A DNA stretch of 64,000 nucleotides. Source: Haloactinomyces albus (GTDB lineage Bacteria > Actinomycetota > Actinomycetes > Mycobacteriales > Pseudonocardiaceae). The stretch spans positions 2,666,001-2,730,000 of the forward strand of contig NZ_JAVDXW010000001.1 in assembly GCF_031458135.1 (NCBI RefSeq), given 5' to 3'. Made by a program: the position numbers and the translations under genes. The notes under the pieces are model-generated. The model was given only the letters and a program-made list of their open reading frames with translations, was not told the DNA's origin and made no database searches. Of the stretch, positions 17,667 through 25,831 are shown piece by piece (the first letter of the stretch is position 1; every line of letters starts with the position of its first letter).

Positions 17667-18254
17667 GTGATCGAGCCGAATCGAAACCGGCCCTCGGGCG
17701 CGGACGTGGGAGGCGGGCACGGCCGGTCCGACGCACCGCAGCCGCCGCAGCCGGTGCGGCTGGCATGGTGGCTCTGGCTCGCGAGCGTCGTGGTGGGGTT
17801 CGTCCGCACCGTGGTGTTGCTCGCCGATCGCAGAATGCTGATCGAGCAGATGCGGCAGGTCGCACCGGAGCTGTCGCAAAGCGAGGTGGACGCCGCCGCG
17901 AACAGTGGAATCATGTTCACCCTGCTGCTGGCGCTGGCCATTGCCGCGGTGTACGTGCTGCTGGCGAACCGGATGGTGCAGGGACGGAACTGGGCGCGGA
18001 TCGTGGTCGTCGTCCTCGCATCGTTCAGCGTGGTCCGAACATTGCTCATGCTGTTCGGGTTGGTTACGTTGGGGTCGACGGTGACCATGCAGGGCACGAG
18101 TGTGCGGATCGGCGCCCCGGACATCGTGTTCAACCTGATCGGACTCGGACTCAACGCGGCCGTGCTGGTGCTGATGCTGCGCCCGGAGGCGATCGGCTTC
18201 TTCCGGGAGGCAAGGCGGCGGTTTCTCGCGCAGCGAGCGAGCCGTTCCCGCTGA
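17667..18254 (+). CDS. Four-TM membrane protein, paralogue 1 of 3
   Basis: 195 residues; GTG start one base after the hemB stop, so probably translationally coupled. After about 30 hydrophilic residues there are four hydrophobic segments: LAWWLWLASVVVGFVRTVVL, GIMFTLLLALAIAAVYVLL, RIVVVVLASFSVVRTLLML and a fourth near residue 150. Between TM2 and TM3 lies GRNWAR, also present (as RNWAR or HWWAR) at the same place in the next two genes, which makes the three a tandem family. Function unknown; the link to heme genes is positional only. Confidence 0.75.
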   Translation: MIEPNRNRPSGADVGGGHGRSDAPQPPQPVRLAWWLWLASVVVGFVRTVVLLADRRMLIEQMRQVAPELSQSEVDAAANSGIMFTLLLALAIAAVYVLLANRMVQGRNWARIVVVVLASFSVVRTLLMLFGLVTLGSTVTMQGTSVRIGAPDIVFNLIGLGLNAAVLVLMLRPEAIGFFREARRRFLAQRASRSR

Positions 18255-18277
18255 TCCTGTGCCACCGATCCGGTGAG

Positions 18278-18306
18278 TGGACACAGCAGCCGGTGGTTTC
18301 TACTGT
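18278..18306 (+). promoter_or_regulatory. Promoter with leaderless GTG: TGGACA, 17 bp, TACTGT
   Basis: TGGACA (18278-18283) matches five of six bases of the -35 consensus; a 17-bp spacer leads to TACTGT (18301-18306), and the GTG of the next gene lies 7 nt further. This spacing predicts a transcript starting at or next to the start codon. Confidence 0.65.
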
Positions 18307-18313
18307 TTGGCGC

Positions 18314-19105
18314 GTGACGTCGCCGCAGGATCCATGGCAGCAGAATCAGCAACCGCCACTCGGCCAATATCCGCCGGGTCAGCAACCACCCGGCCAGTAT
18401 CTCCAGCAGGGAACGCCGTCCGGAGGCTTTCCGCAGCAGGGCGGATACGCGCAGTATCCCCAGTACTCCCAATACCAGTACTTCCAGTACCAGCAACTCG
18501 AATACCAGCACCCGCAATACCCCGGTGATCCCCGGCAGGCTGGGTACCCGCAGAACCACCCCTATGCGGCGCCGCCGGTCTCCCCGCACGACATGGCCGG
18601 TGTGCCCCGGCCGAAGACGATCGAGGCCGCGTTCTGGATCGCGGTCGTGGTCCCGGTACTGGCCACGGTGATGTTCGTGGTGAGCACGTTCCTCCAGCGG
18701 GAGGCGATGAACGCGGTCCTCAGCTCCACCAGTGATCCGGACATCCAGGAGATGGCCGGTAGCGTGGCCATGGTGGGCATCGGCATCATGGTGTTCTTCT
18801 ACGTGGTGCTGACCGGTCTCTGGATCCTGTTCGGGTTCAAGATGCGAGCGGGGCGGAACTGGGCCCGGGTCACCTTGACGGTGTTCGCGGGACTGTGGCT
18901 GTTCGTTTCCCTGCTCCAGCTGATGGGGGCTACGAGCACCACCATCACCGCCGGAGGCACGTCGACGTCACTGGACTCCTCCGGTACGGCGATGGCCTTG
19001 GCTTACACGACGGCAGCGGTGAGCTTCCTCGCGATGGTGGTGTTCATCGTGCTGGCCTATCTCCGGCCGTCGAACTGGTTCTTCCAGGCCGCTCGGCGCC
19101 GGTAG
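18314..19105 (+). CDS. Four-TM membrane protein with Tyr/Gln/Pro-rich N-terminus, paralogue 2 of 3
   Basis: 263 residues from GTG 18314, chosen because the family-like sequence TSPQDPWQQNQQPP begins there and a promoter sits 7 nt upstream; a longer open frame upstream overlaps the previous gene. About 95 residues are built from degenerate QYPQY/QYQYF units. Four hydrophobic segments follow (AAFWIAVVVPVLATVMFVV, GIGIMVFFYVVLTGLWIL, VTLTVFAGLWLFVSLLQL, and a last one near residue 240), with GRNWAR between TM2 and TM3. The N-terminus resembles the repeat-rich cytoplasmic tails found on many actinobacterial membrane proteins. Function unknown. Confidence 0.75.
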   Translation: MTSPQDPWQQNQQPPLGQYPPGQQPPGQYLQQGTPSGGFPQQGGYAQYPQYSQYQYFQYQQLEYQHPQYPGDPRQAGYPQNHPYAAPPVSPHDMAGVPRPKTIEAAFWIAVVVPVLATVMFVVSTFLQREAMNAVLSSTSDPDIQEMAGSVAMVGIGIMVFFYVVLTGLWILFGFKMRAGRNWARVTLTVFAGLWLFVSLLQLMGATSTTITAGGTSTSLDSSGTAMALAYTTAAVSFLAMVVFIVLAYLRPSNWFFQAARRR

Positions 19106-19127
19106 CGGCGTACCGGTGGCAGTTCTC

Positions 19128-19583
19128 ATGAATGCCTCCTCGTCCGACAGGGACGACTCCGCTGCCGACAAGCCTCCGCGGGTGCTGCGTACCGCGGTCG
19201 GACTGTGGGGTGCGCTGGCCGTGTTCCTGATCGTCCGGGCCGCGGTCGCCTGGGTCGACGTCGATCGGCTGCACCGGCGGCTGATCGAGCAACCGGGGAC
19301 GACGCCTGCGGAGGCGAGTTCGGCGGTTCGGTCCCTGCTGCTGGGGAACCTGGCGATCGCGGTGGCCCTGGCCGCCGCGTACGCGGGGCTGGCCTGGCTG
19401 ATCCGGCAGCGGCACTGGTGGGCCCGAATCGCCGTGACGGTCCTCACGGTGGCGCATCTGGTGATGATTCTGGGCACGATGTCGCTGTCCGCGTCGAACG
19501 GGATCGTGGCGGTGTTGGCCTTGGTGGCCTGGGCGTGCTGTTGGCGGGCGGAGAGTACGGAATGGTTGAACGGCGAGCGGTAG
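19128..19583 (+). CDS. Four-TM membrane protein, paralogue 3 of 3
   Basis: 151 residues from ATG 19128 (GGTGG 8 nt upstream); a GTG at 19116 is an alternative. The core has the same layout as the two genes before it: TM1 (GLWGALAVFLIVRAAVAW), a short charged helix DRLHRRLIEQPG, TM2 (LLLGNLAIAVALAAAYAGL), the motif RQRHWWAR, TM3 (IAVTVLTVAHLVMIL) and TM4 (GIVAVLALVAWACCW). It lacks the long N-terminal tail of paralogue 2. Function unknown. Confidence 0.7.
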   Translation: MNASSSDRDDSAADKPPRVLRTAVGLWGALAVFLIVRAAVAWVDVDRLHRRLIEQPGTTPAEASSAVRSLLLGNLAIAVALAAAYAGLAWLIRQRHWWARIAVTVLTVAHLVMILGTMSLSASNGIVAVLALVAWACCWRAESTEWLNGER

Positions 19584-19606
19584 CCAACAGCGCGGAGGCG
19601 GGAACC

Positions 19607-20122
19607 GTGCTGTACACCGAGGCGGGAGCGAGCTGGTGGCCGGTGCTCTGGGGGCCCGGCTTCGCCGGGCTCGGTGTCACCGTGGAGGGGCTCACGCGTA
19701 CTCGTGGTCCGGTGCACGGCTCTCAGTGGCTGCTGCTGGCGGGGGCGTTCGCGGTGCTGGCCGCGGTGTGGGTGTACGGGCGTCGCCGCTGGTACTCGGT
19801 CCGGCTGACGTCCGCATCGTTGGTCGTGGGCCGTGCGGTCGTCCCGGTGTCCCGGATCGCTGCCGTGCCCGGTGTGGGCACGCCGAGGGGCGCGAAGGTG
19901 CTCGGTGGTGACTGGACCGTCCCGAGGGGAACTCGTGAGGTTCCGCTGCGGCTGTACGGCGACTCCTCCTGCGGTGCTTCCCCGCACGGCGAGCGCTCCT
20001 GCAATGAGGGTGGGGAGGACGAAGCCGGGGAGAACGGGCGCGTGGTCCTGGCGTGGGCCCGTCACCCGGAGGCACTGACGCAGGCGCTGCGCTCTCTGGT
20101 GGACCGGGAAATACCCGCCTGA
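19607..20122 (+). CDS. DUF3093-like membrane protein
   Basis: 171 residues from GTG 19607, which has GGAGG 8 nt upstream; an ATG at 19562 would overlap the previous gene. It begins [14 protein letters not shown] and has two hydrophobic segments followed by a strand-rich domain ([20 protein letters not shown]) and a C-terminal [18 protein letters not shown]. This is the shape of DUF3093: two membrane helices and a small PH-like soluble domain ending in a xxRHPxxLxxAL helix. An insertion of about 25 residues ([15 protein letters not shown] region) is unusual. Function unknown. Confidence 0.6.
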   Translation: MLYTEAGASWWPVLWGPGFAGLGVTVEGLTRTRGPVHGSQWLLLAGAFAVLAAVWVYGRRRWYSVRLTSASLVVGRAVVPVSRIAAVPGVGTPRGAKVLGGDWTVPRGTREVPLRLYGDSSCGASPHGERSCNEGGEDEAGENGRVVLAWARHPEALTQALRSLVDREIPA

Positions 20123-20136
20123 TCGTACCTCTCGCC

Positions 20137-20174
20137 GTGATTTTTGCAGTTTCGCGCGAAACTGCAAAAATCAC
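20137..20174. repeat. Perfect 38-bp palindrome, core GTTTCGCGCGAAAC
   Basis: Every base pairs across the centre of GTGATTTTTGCAGTTTCGCG and its complement. The same inner GCAGTTTCGCGCGAAACTGC occurs between nuoL and nuoM (57774-57793). The T-run is on the 5' arm and the A-run on the 3' arm, the reverse of an intrinsic terminator, so an interspersed palindromic repeat or protein-binding site is more likely. Confidence 0.9.
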
Positions 20175-20186
20175 CGTGCGACCCTG

Positions 20187-20732
20187 GTGGCTGTGCGCAT
20201 TCCTGATTCCTCCGCCGACTCGGGGTCCGCCGGTTCGGAAACCGGCACGGTCGTGGCCGGTTCGCATACTCGGCGACGCCGTCCGTGGCAGGCCGTGCCC
20301 GCTGCGGCCGAACTCGTGGTCGCGGTGCTGCTGGTGCTCGCGGCATTGCGAGCGTGGGAGTGGGCCGTCGTTCCGATCGAGCTGCCCGGGTTGCCCGCTC
20401 CGAGTGAAGGTGTGACCCGGCTGCTGGGAAGCTGGATCGCGCTGGCCGTCCTCGCGGTGACGGTGGCCGGACTGCTGGTGCTGGACATGCTCCGCCGGTT
20501 CGCCTTGGCATCGTGGGGACAGCAACGGCAGCCCGTCCCCGAGCAGGGGCCTCCCGAGCAGGGAGCTCCGGGGGAGGGAGCTCCGAGGCAGGAGATGCCG
20601 GGCCAGGACATCCCGGATCGAACCGATCCACCCTCCGAGGCATTGCCCGCTTCGGGTGATGTCGCCGTCTGCGGTGGTCCGGTGCCCACCCACCCGACTT
20701 TCGGAACAGTCACCTCCTGCCAAACTGGGAGC
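20187..20732 (+). other. Two-TM coding segment open in frame with hemL
   Basis: From GTG 20187 an open frame with strong GC third-position bias runs without a stop straight into hemL. It encodes a basic N-terminus, two hydrophobic segments (about residues 38-62 and 78-100, ending [12 protein letters not shown]) and a Gln/Glu/Pro/Gly-rich linker. Either this is a separate small membrane-protein gene whose stop has been lost, or the product is a membrane-anchored HemL of 638 residues. A CAAACT hexamer at 20721-20726 could give hemL its own leaderless start at 20733. Confidence 0.55.
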
Positions 20733-22103
20733 GTGACAGCCGAAACCCCCACGAATCCGACATCCGTGAACCAGGCCTCGGAGCCCGGTGCGGACCCCGC
20801 GCCGCGGTCACGGCAGTTGTTCGACCGTGCCGAGGCGGTGATCCCCGGCGGTGTGAATTCGCCGGTACGCGCATTCCACTCGGTCGGAGGCAGTCCGCGC
20901 TTCATGGTGCGTGGCGAGGGCCCGTACCTGTGGGACGCCGATGACAACCGGTACGTGGACCTGGTGTCCTCCTGGGGGCCGATGGTCAACGGCCATGCGC
21001 ATCCGGACGTCGTGCGCGCGGTACGCGACGCGGCCACCGATGGCCTGTCCTTCGGTACGCCCGGTGTCGGTGAGATCGACCTCGCGCAGGAGATCATCGA
21101 CCGGGTCGATCCGGTGGAGCACGTCCGGCTGGTCAACTCCGGTACCGAGGCGACGATGAGTTCGGTCCGGTTGGCCCGTGCCTTCACCGGCCGCAACAAG
21201 GTGGTCAAGTTCTCCGGCTGCTACCACGGCCACGTGGACTCACTGCTGGCAGGCGCCGGATCAGGTGTGGCGACGCTGGGCCTGCCCGCCATCCCGGGCG
21301 TCACGTCGGCCCAGGCCGCGGACACGATCGTGGTTCCCTACAACGATCTCGAAGCCGTGCGGCAGGCGTTCACCGAGCACGGCGACGACATCGCGTGCGT
21401 GATCACCGAGGCGGCCGCGGGCAACATGGGGGCGATCGCGCCGGAGCCGGGATTCAACGCCGCGCTGCGCGAGATCACGCGCTCGGCGGGGGCGCTGCTG
21501 ATCATGGACGAGGTGATGACCGGCTTCCGCGTGTCGTCGGCGGGCTGGTACGGCCTCGATGGTGTCGCCGGTGATCTGTACACCTTCGGCAAGGTGATGT
21601 CCGGAGGGCTGCCCGCGGCCGCATTCGGGGGACGCGCCGACGTGATGGACCTGCTCGCTCCGACGGGCCCGGTGTATCAGGCGGGCACGCTGGCGGGGAA
21701 CCCGGTCGCGGTCGCGGCCGGCCTGGCGAACCTGCGTGCGGCGGACGCGGACGCCTACGCCGCTCTGGACCGCAATGCCCAGCGGCTCGGCGATCTGCTG
21801 GGATCCGCGTTGACCGCGGAGGGCGTGCCACATCAGGTGTCCTTGGCGGGCAACCTGGTCAGCGTGTTCTTCAGCGAGTCCCCGGTGCGCAACTTCGCCG
21901 ACGCCCAGGCACAGCAGTCCTGGCGGTTCCCACCGTTCTTCCACGCGCTGCTGCAGCGGGGCGTGTATCCGCCGCCGAGTGCCTTCGAGTGCTGGTTCGT
22001 CAATGCCGCCATGGACGATGCCGCGTTCGAGGCGATCGAGCAGGCCGTGCCGCACGCCGCCGCGGCAGCAGCCGCGGCCACTGCGCCGGAGGCGGGTGCG
22101 TGA
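20733..22103 (+). CDS. hemL: Glutamate-1-semialdehyde 2,1-aminomutase
   Basis: 456 residues counted from GTG 20733, where the usual HemL N-terminus begins; the frame is open upstream to 20187. This PLP enzyme converts glutamate-1-semialdehyde into 5-aminolevulinate, feeding HemB. Hallmarks are [14 protein letters not shown], the SGTEATMSS substrate/PLP loop, [20 protein letters not shown] and the PLP lysine K287 in [11 protein letters not shown] poly-alanine tail ends the protein. Its stop overlaps the next gene as GTGA. Being separate from hemACDB but near hemB is normal in actinobacteria. Confidence 0.95.
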   Translation: MTAETPTNPTSVNQASEPGADPAPRSRQLFDRAEAVIPGGVNSPVRAFHSVGGSPRFMVRGEGPYLWDADDNRYVDLVSSWGPMVNGHAHPDVVRAVRDAATDGLSFGTPGVGEIDLAQEIIDRVDPVEHVRLVNSGTEATMSSVRLARAFTGRNKVVKFSGCYHGHVDSLLAGAGSGVATLGLPAIPGVTSAQAADTIVVPYNDLEAVRQAFTEHGDDIACVITEAAAGNMGAIAPEPGFNAALREITRSAGALLIMDEVMTGFRVSSAGWYGLDGVAGDLYTFGKVMSGGLPAAAFGGRADVMDLLAPTGPVYQAGTLAGNPVAVAAGLANLRAADADAYAALDRNAQRLGDLLGSALTAEGVPHQVSLAGNLVSVFFSESPVRNFADAQAQQSWRFPPFFHALLQRGVYPPPSAFECWFVNAAMDDAAFEAIEQAVPHAAAAAAAATAPEAGA

Positions 22104-22735
22104 GCGGGAACAGAACCGTGGTGCACTTCCTGCGCCACGGGGAGGTGCACAATCCGGAGGGCATCCTCTACGGCAAGCTGCCGCACTTCCGTCTGTCCGA
22201 GGAAGGCGAGCGGCAGGCCAAGCTGGTCTCCGAGTTCCTCGCCGATCGCGATATCGCTCGGGTGGTGGCCTCGCCGATGCAGCGGGCGCAGCAGACGGCA
22301 TCGCCGATCGCCGCGGCACACGGCCTGGAGATCGCCACCGACGAGCGGTTGATCGAGGCCGACAACCGGTTCGAGGGATGCAAGGTCTCGGTGGGTGACG
22401 GGGCGCTGCGCTCGCCACGGCACTGGCCGAAGCTGTGGAACCCGTGTCGTCCGTCGTGGGGCGAGCCCTATTGGGAGATCGCGCACCGGATGCTCGGTGC
22501 GGCGCATCGGGCCCGCGCCGAGTCCGAGGGGCAGGATGCGGTGTGCGTGTCCCACCAGTTGCCGATCTGGACGCTGCGGCGGTTCCTGGCGAGCAAGCCC
22601 CTCTGGCACGACCCCCGCAGGCGACAGTGTTCACTGGCCTCGTTGACGAGCCTGGTGTTTCGTGACGAGCAGCTCGTGCAGGTCGCCTACGTCGAACCCG
22701 CCGGTGAGAGCGACCCGGAAGCGAGTGGCGCATGA
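22100..22735 (+). CDS. Histidine phosphatase family protein (phosphoglycerate mutase-like)
   Basis: 211 residues; GTG overlaps the hemL stop. The catalytic LRHGEVHNP motif (about residue 11) carries the phosphohistidine; [14 protein letters not shown], the acidic IEADNRFEG and the second His in VSHQLPIW complete the active site. Enzymes of this family are phosphatases or mutases, and the substrate cannot be assigned. The gene lies between hemL and the thioredoxin-like cytochrome c maturation gene, exactly as Rv0525 does, which suggests a co-transcribed accessory role, unproven. Confidence 0.85.
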   Translation: MSGNRTVVHFLRHGEVHNPEGILYGKLPHFRLSEEGERQAKLVSEFLADRDIARVVASPMQRAQQTASPIAAAHGLEIATDERLIEADNRFEGCKVSVGDGALRSPRHWPKLWNPCRPSWGEPYWEIAHRMLGAAHRARAESEGQDAVCVSHQLPIWTLRRFLASKPLWHDPRRRQCSLASLTSLVFRDEQLVQVAYVEPAGESDPEASGA

Positions 22736-23328
22736 CACGGCTGATGCGAGTCCTGGCGGCCTCCGCTGCGATGGTGCTGACCTTGATCACCGGTTGCGCC
22801 ACGGAGGACGCCGTGTCCCAGGGGAACGAGTTCACCTTCGTCTCGCCCGGAGGCAAGACGCGGTTGTTCTACCCGCCGGAGGAACGTGGCCGGGTCACGG
22901 GACTGCACGGCGAGAGCCTGCTCAAGCAGGGCCAGGAGATCCGCCTGTCGGATTTCCGGGGCGAGGTCGTGGTGCTCAACGTCTGGGGCTCGTGGTGCGG
23001 CCCGTGCCGTTCGGAGGCCGATGACCTGCAGGCCGTGCAGGACCGGCTCGGTGACCGGGGGGTGCAGGTGCTGGGCATCAACGTCCGCGACGATCGCAGC
23101 TCGGCCGCGGACTTCGTGCGCAATTACGGCATCACCTTTCCCTCGATCTACGACCCGTCGGGACGCTCGATGCTGGCCCTGGACGGCTTCCCCCGCAGCA
23201 CCGTGCCCGCCACGGTGGTCCTGGACCGCAAGCACCGGGTGGCGGCCATCTACCTGACGGAGATCACCGAGGAGGGGTTGCTCCCGAAGGTCCGCACGGT
23301 CGCCGGAGAGCAGTCATCCCGCCAGTGA
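22732..23328 (+). CDS. TlpA/ResA-like thiol-disulfide oxidoreductase lipoprotein
   Basis: 198 residues; ATG overlaps the previous stop. The N-terminus is a lipoprotein signal: hydrophobic LAASAAMVLTLITGCA with the lipobox cysteine at residue 22, so the mature protein sits outside, tethered to the membrane. The thioredoxin fold holds the redox pair C89/C92 in WGSWCGPCRSE and a cis-proline in STVPATVVLD. ResA-type proteins reduce apocytochrome c cysteines for heme attachment, receiving electrons from CcdA. The following ccdA, resB and ccsB genes fit this role. Confidence 0.9.
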   Translation: MTRLMRVLAASAAMVLTLITGCATEDAVSQGNEFTFVSPGGKTRLFYPPEERGRVTGLHGESLLKQGQEIRLSDFRGEVVVLNVWGSWCGPCRSEADDLQAVQDRLGDRGVQVLGINVRDDRSSAADFVRNYGITFPSIYDPSGRSMLALDGFPRSTVPATVVLDRKHRVAAIYLTEITEEGLLPKVRTVAGEQSSRQ

Positions 23329-23393
23329 CCGGCTGCGATAACGGTGTGTCACCGGTCACCCGGGGTGGTGCGTCATGACCGAAGAGGCTTGCC

Positions 23394-23399
23394 TACCCT
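23394..23399 (+). promoter_or_regulatory. -10 element (TACCCT) for leaderless ccdA
   Basis: TACCCT ends 6 nt before the ccdA GTG at 23406. The same hexamer at the same spacing precedes the DUF4229 gene and the isochorismate synthase gene. No strong -35 is visible. Confidence 0.5.
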
Positions 23400-23405
23400 C
23401 GAACC

Positions 23406-24185
23406 GTGGATCCCACCGAGCTCGCCATCTCCGGTCCGTTGCTGTTCGCGGTCGGAATCGCGGCACTCGCCGGTGCGGTCAGTTTCGCCTCCCCCTGCGT
23501 CGTGCCGCTGGTTCCCGGATACCTGGCCTATCTGGCTGGTGTGGTAGGGGCCGAAGCACCGGCTGTGGATGCCTCGGAGGCGGGGCAGGTCCGGCGCGGG
23601 CGGTGGCGAGTGGCCGGTGCGGCCGCCTTGTTCGTGGCCGGGTTCACCGTCGTGTTCGCCGCCGCGACGCTGCTGCTGCTCGGGCTGTCCGATTCCCTGC
23701 TGGCGAACCAGTCACTGCTCCGCAGAGTCGGCGGTGTGGTGACGGTGGCCATGGGGCTGGTGTTTCTGGGCATGATTCCGGCGCTGCAGCGCGACGTCCG
23801 AGTGCACCGTGTTCCGAAGGCCGGGGTGTGGGGGGCACCGCTGTTGGGTGCTGTCTTCGGCATCGGCTGGACACCGTGTCTCGGCCCGACCCTCACCGGC
23901 GTCATCTCGGTGGCCGTGACCACCGAGGTCGGAGGCACGGCGGCGCGTGCGGGCCTCCTGGTTCTCGCCTACTGCCTGGGGCTCGGAATCCCGTTCGTGC
24001 TGCTCGCGCTGGGAGCGCGGTGGGCGGTGCGCAGTGCGGGCTGGTTGCGGCGGCGTGGCCGCGCCATTCAGCTCGCGGGGGGAACGTTACTCGTCGTGGT
24101 GGGCCTGATGCTGGTCACCGGCTTGTGGGGAGAGTGGATCGCGATGCTTCGTGGCCCGATCGCCGGTTTTGAGTTGCCGATCTGA
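23406..24185 (+). CDS. ccdA: Cytochrome c biogenesis protein CcdA
   Basis: 259 residues with six hydrophobic segments. It passes reducing power across the membrane to ResA-like thioredoxins through two cysteines: one in SFASPCVVPLVPGYLAYLAG (first TM, about residue 31) and one in GIGWTPCLGPTLTG (fourth TM). Both are present with the flanking prolines that define CcdA/DsbD-beta. GTG 23406 is the only start near the first TM, and no ribosome binding site precedes it, in keeping with a leaderless mRNA. The stop and the resB start overlap (TGATG). Confidence 0.93.
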   Translation: MDPTELAISGPLLFAVGIAALAGAVSFASPCVVPLVPGYLAYLAGVVGAEAPAVDASEAGQVRRGRWRVAGAAALFVAGFTVVFAAATLLLLGLSDSLLANQSLLRRVGGVVTVAMGLVFLGMIPALQRDVRVHRVPKAGVWGAPLLGAVFGIGWTPCLGPTLTGVISVAVTTEVGGTAARAGLLVLAYCLGLGIPFVLLALGARWAVRSAGWLRRRGRAIQLAGGTLLVVVGLMLVTGLWGEWIAMLRGPIAGFELPI

Positions 24186-25831
24186 TGCGTGTTTCCTCCG
24201 TCGCCTCCGCCCTGGCCTTCCTGCGCAACACCTGGCGCGGGTTGACGTCGATGCGCACCGCACTGGTGCTGCTGTTCCTGCTCGCGCTGGCCGCCCTGCC
24301 TGGTGCGCTGCTGCCGCAGCGGTCGTTGAACCGTGCCAACGTGGAGGACTTCTTCGACACGTATCCGACGCTGGCGCCGATCCTGGACGCGGTGGGCGCG
24401 TTCAACGTGTTCAGTTCGGTGTGGTTCGCCTCGATCTACGTGCTGCTGTTCGTGTCGCTGGTCGGTTGCCTGGTTCCGCGCTGTCTGGAGTACCTGCGCC
24501 AGGCTCGTGCCAAACCGGTGCGCACTCCGCGCAATCTGGGGCGGATGCCACACCATGCCCAGGCCACTGTGGACGGATCGGTGGACGAGGTGATGGCCAC
24601 CACGCGCAGGCGGCTGCGCGGATGGCGCAAGATCGAACACACCGAGGCCGATGGTGCTCGATCCATCAGCGCCGAACGTGGCTATCTGCGGGAGGCGGGC
24701 AATCTCGTCTTCCACTTCGCCCTGCTGGGGCTGCTGATCGCTGTGGCGGGTGGCGAGCTGTACAAATACGAGGGCCAGGTCATCGTCATGGCCGACGGGT
24801 CGAGTTTCTGCAACTCGGGCACCTACAACTACGACTCGTTCCGCCCCGGGCTCACCGTCGACGGCACCGAGCTGAGCCCGTTCTGCGTGCGGGTGGACGA
24901 CTTCACCGTGGAGTACCTGCCCACCGGCCAACCCAGCGAGTTCCACGCCGAGATCTCCTACCAGTCCGGCCGGTCCCTGGAAAGCGGTGTCTGGAAGCAC
25001 CATGACCTGGAGGTCAACAACCCGCTGCGTACGGCCGGAGACCGGGTCTACCTGACCGGCAACGGCTACGCACCACAGTTCACGGTCACGTTCCCGAACG
25101 GCCGGAGCCGGACCTCGACCGTCCAGTGGCAGCCGGTGAACACGACGACGATGCTCTCGCAGGGGGCGACGAAGTTCGACCCGCCCGGGATGCCCGACGA
25201 GCAGCGGCGGTATCAAAACCAGATCGCGATCACGGGCCTGTTCGCCCCGACCGCGTCCATGGACGGCAAGGTGCTCAGCTCGGGCTTCCCCGCGCTGCGG
25301 GACCCGGCCGTGGCCGTGGACGTGCTCAAGGGGAAGTTGGGGGTTTCGACGGGCCGCGGGCAGTCCATTTTCAGTGTGGACCAGTCGATGGTGGAGTCGG
25401 GCAAGCTCGACCGGGTCGCCAGGGAGAACCTGCGCGTGGGCGAGGAGATCCGGCTCGATGACGGCACCGTGATCCGTTTCGACGGCGTCAAGCGGTGGGT
25501 GAACCTGCAGGTCTCGCACAACCCGTTCCAGCCCTATGTGCTCGGCTGCGCCATGGCGATCATCATCGGACTCGGTGCGTCGCTGAGCATCAAGCGTCGT
25601 CGGGTGTGGGTACGTGCCGTACCCGAGAGTTCGCAGGTCTCGGCCCCGGCAGGCGGAGAGGCAGCAGCCCCGCGTACCTTGGTCGAAGTCGGCGGACTCG
25701 CCCGTACCGATCAGGCCGGATATGGCGAGGAGTTCACCAAGGTCTCCGGTGACCTGCTCGAATCGGGTGGCGGTTCCGCCGGTTCGGCGGAGGAGCGCAA
25801 GGCGGTATCCGCACGCGGAAGGAACAGTTGA
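24185..25831 (+). CDS. resB: Cytochrome c biogenesis protein ResB (Ccs1)
   Basis: 548 residues. ResB and CcsB together form the system II heme exporter and cytochrome c synthase. The N-terminal part has three TM segments (MRTALVLLFLLALAALPGAL, SSVWFASIYVLLFVSLVGCL, and AGNLVFHFALLGLLIAVAGG with a conserved His); a large external domain of about 280 residues follows; then a last TM (PYVLGCAMAIIIGLGASLSI) preceded by the conserved SHNPFQP. The cytoplasmic tail of about 80 residues is not conserved. Start overlaps the ccdA stop. Confidence 0.93.
   Translation: MRVSSVASALAFLRNTWRGLTSMRTALVLLFLLALAALPGALLPQRSLNRANVEDFFDTYPTLAPILDAVGAFNVFSSVWFASIYVLLFVSLVGCLVPRCLEYLRQARAKPVRTPRNLGRMPHHAQATVDGSVDEVMATTRRRLRGWRKIEHTEADGARSISAERGYLREAGNLVFHFALLGLLIAVAGGELYKYEGQVIVMADGSSFCNSGTYNYDSFRPGLTVDGTELSPFCVRVDDFTVEYLPTGQPSEFHAEISYQSGRSLESGVWKHHDLEVNNPLRTAGDRVYLTGNGYAPQFTVTFPNGRSRTSTVQWQPVNTTTMLSQGATKFDPPGMPDEQRRYQNQIAITGLFAPTASMDGKVLSSGFPALRDPAVAVDVLKGKLGVSTGRGQSIFSVDQSMVESGKLDRVARENLRVGEEIRLDDGTVIRFDGVKRWVNLQVSHNPFQPYVLGCAMAIIIGLGASLSIKRRRVWVRAVPESSQVSAPAGGEAAAPRTLVEVGGLARTDQAGYGEEFTKVSGDLLESGGGSAGSAEERKAVSARGRNS

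Noticed and set aside
20146-20165. Possible parS (ParB-binding) site in the TTTCGCGCGAAA palindromes
   Set aside because: The core differs from GTTTCACGTGAAAC at two symmetric positions and the copies lie in metabolic intergenic gaps with variable arms; no parAB or oriC genes are nearby. Kept as a repeat family instead.
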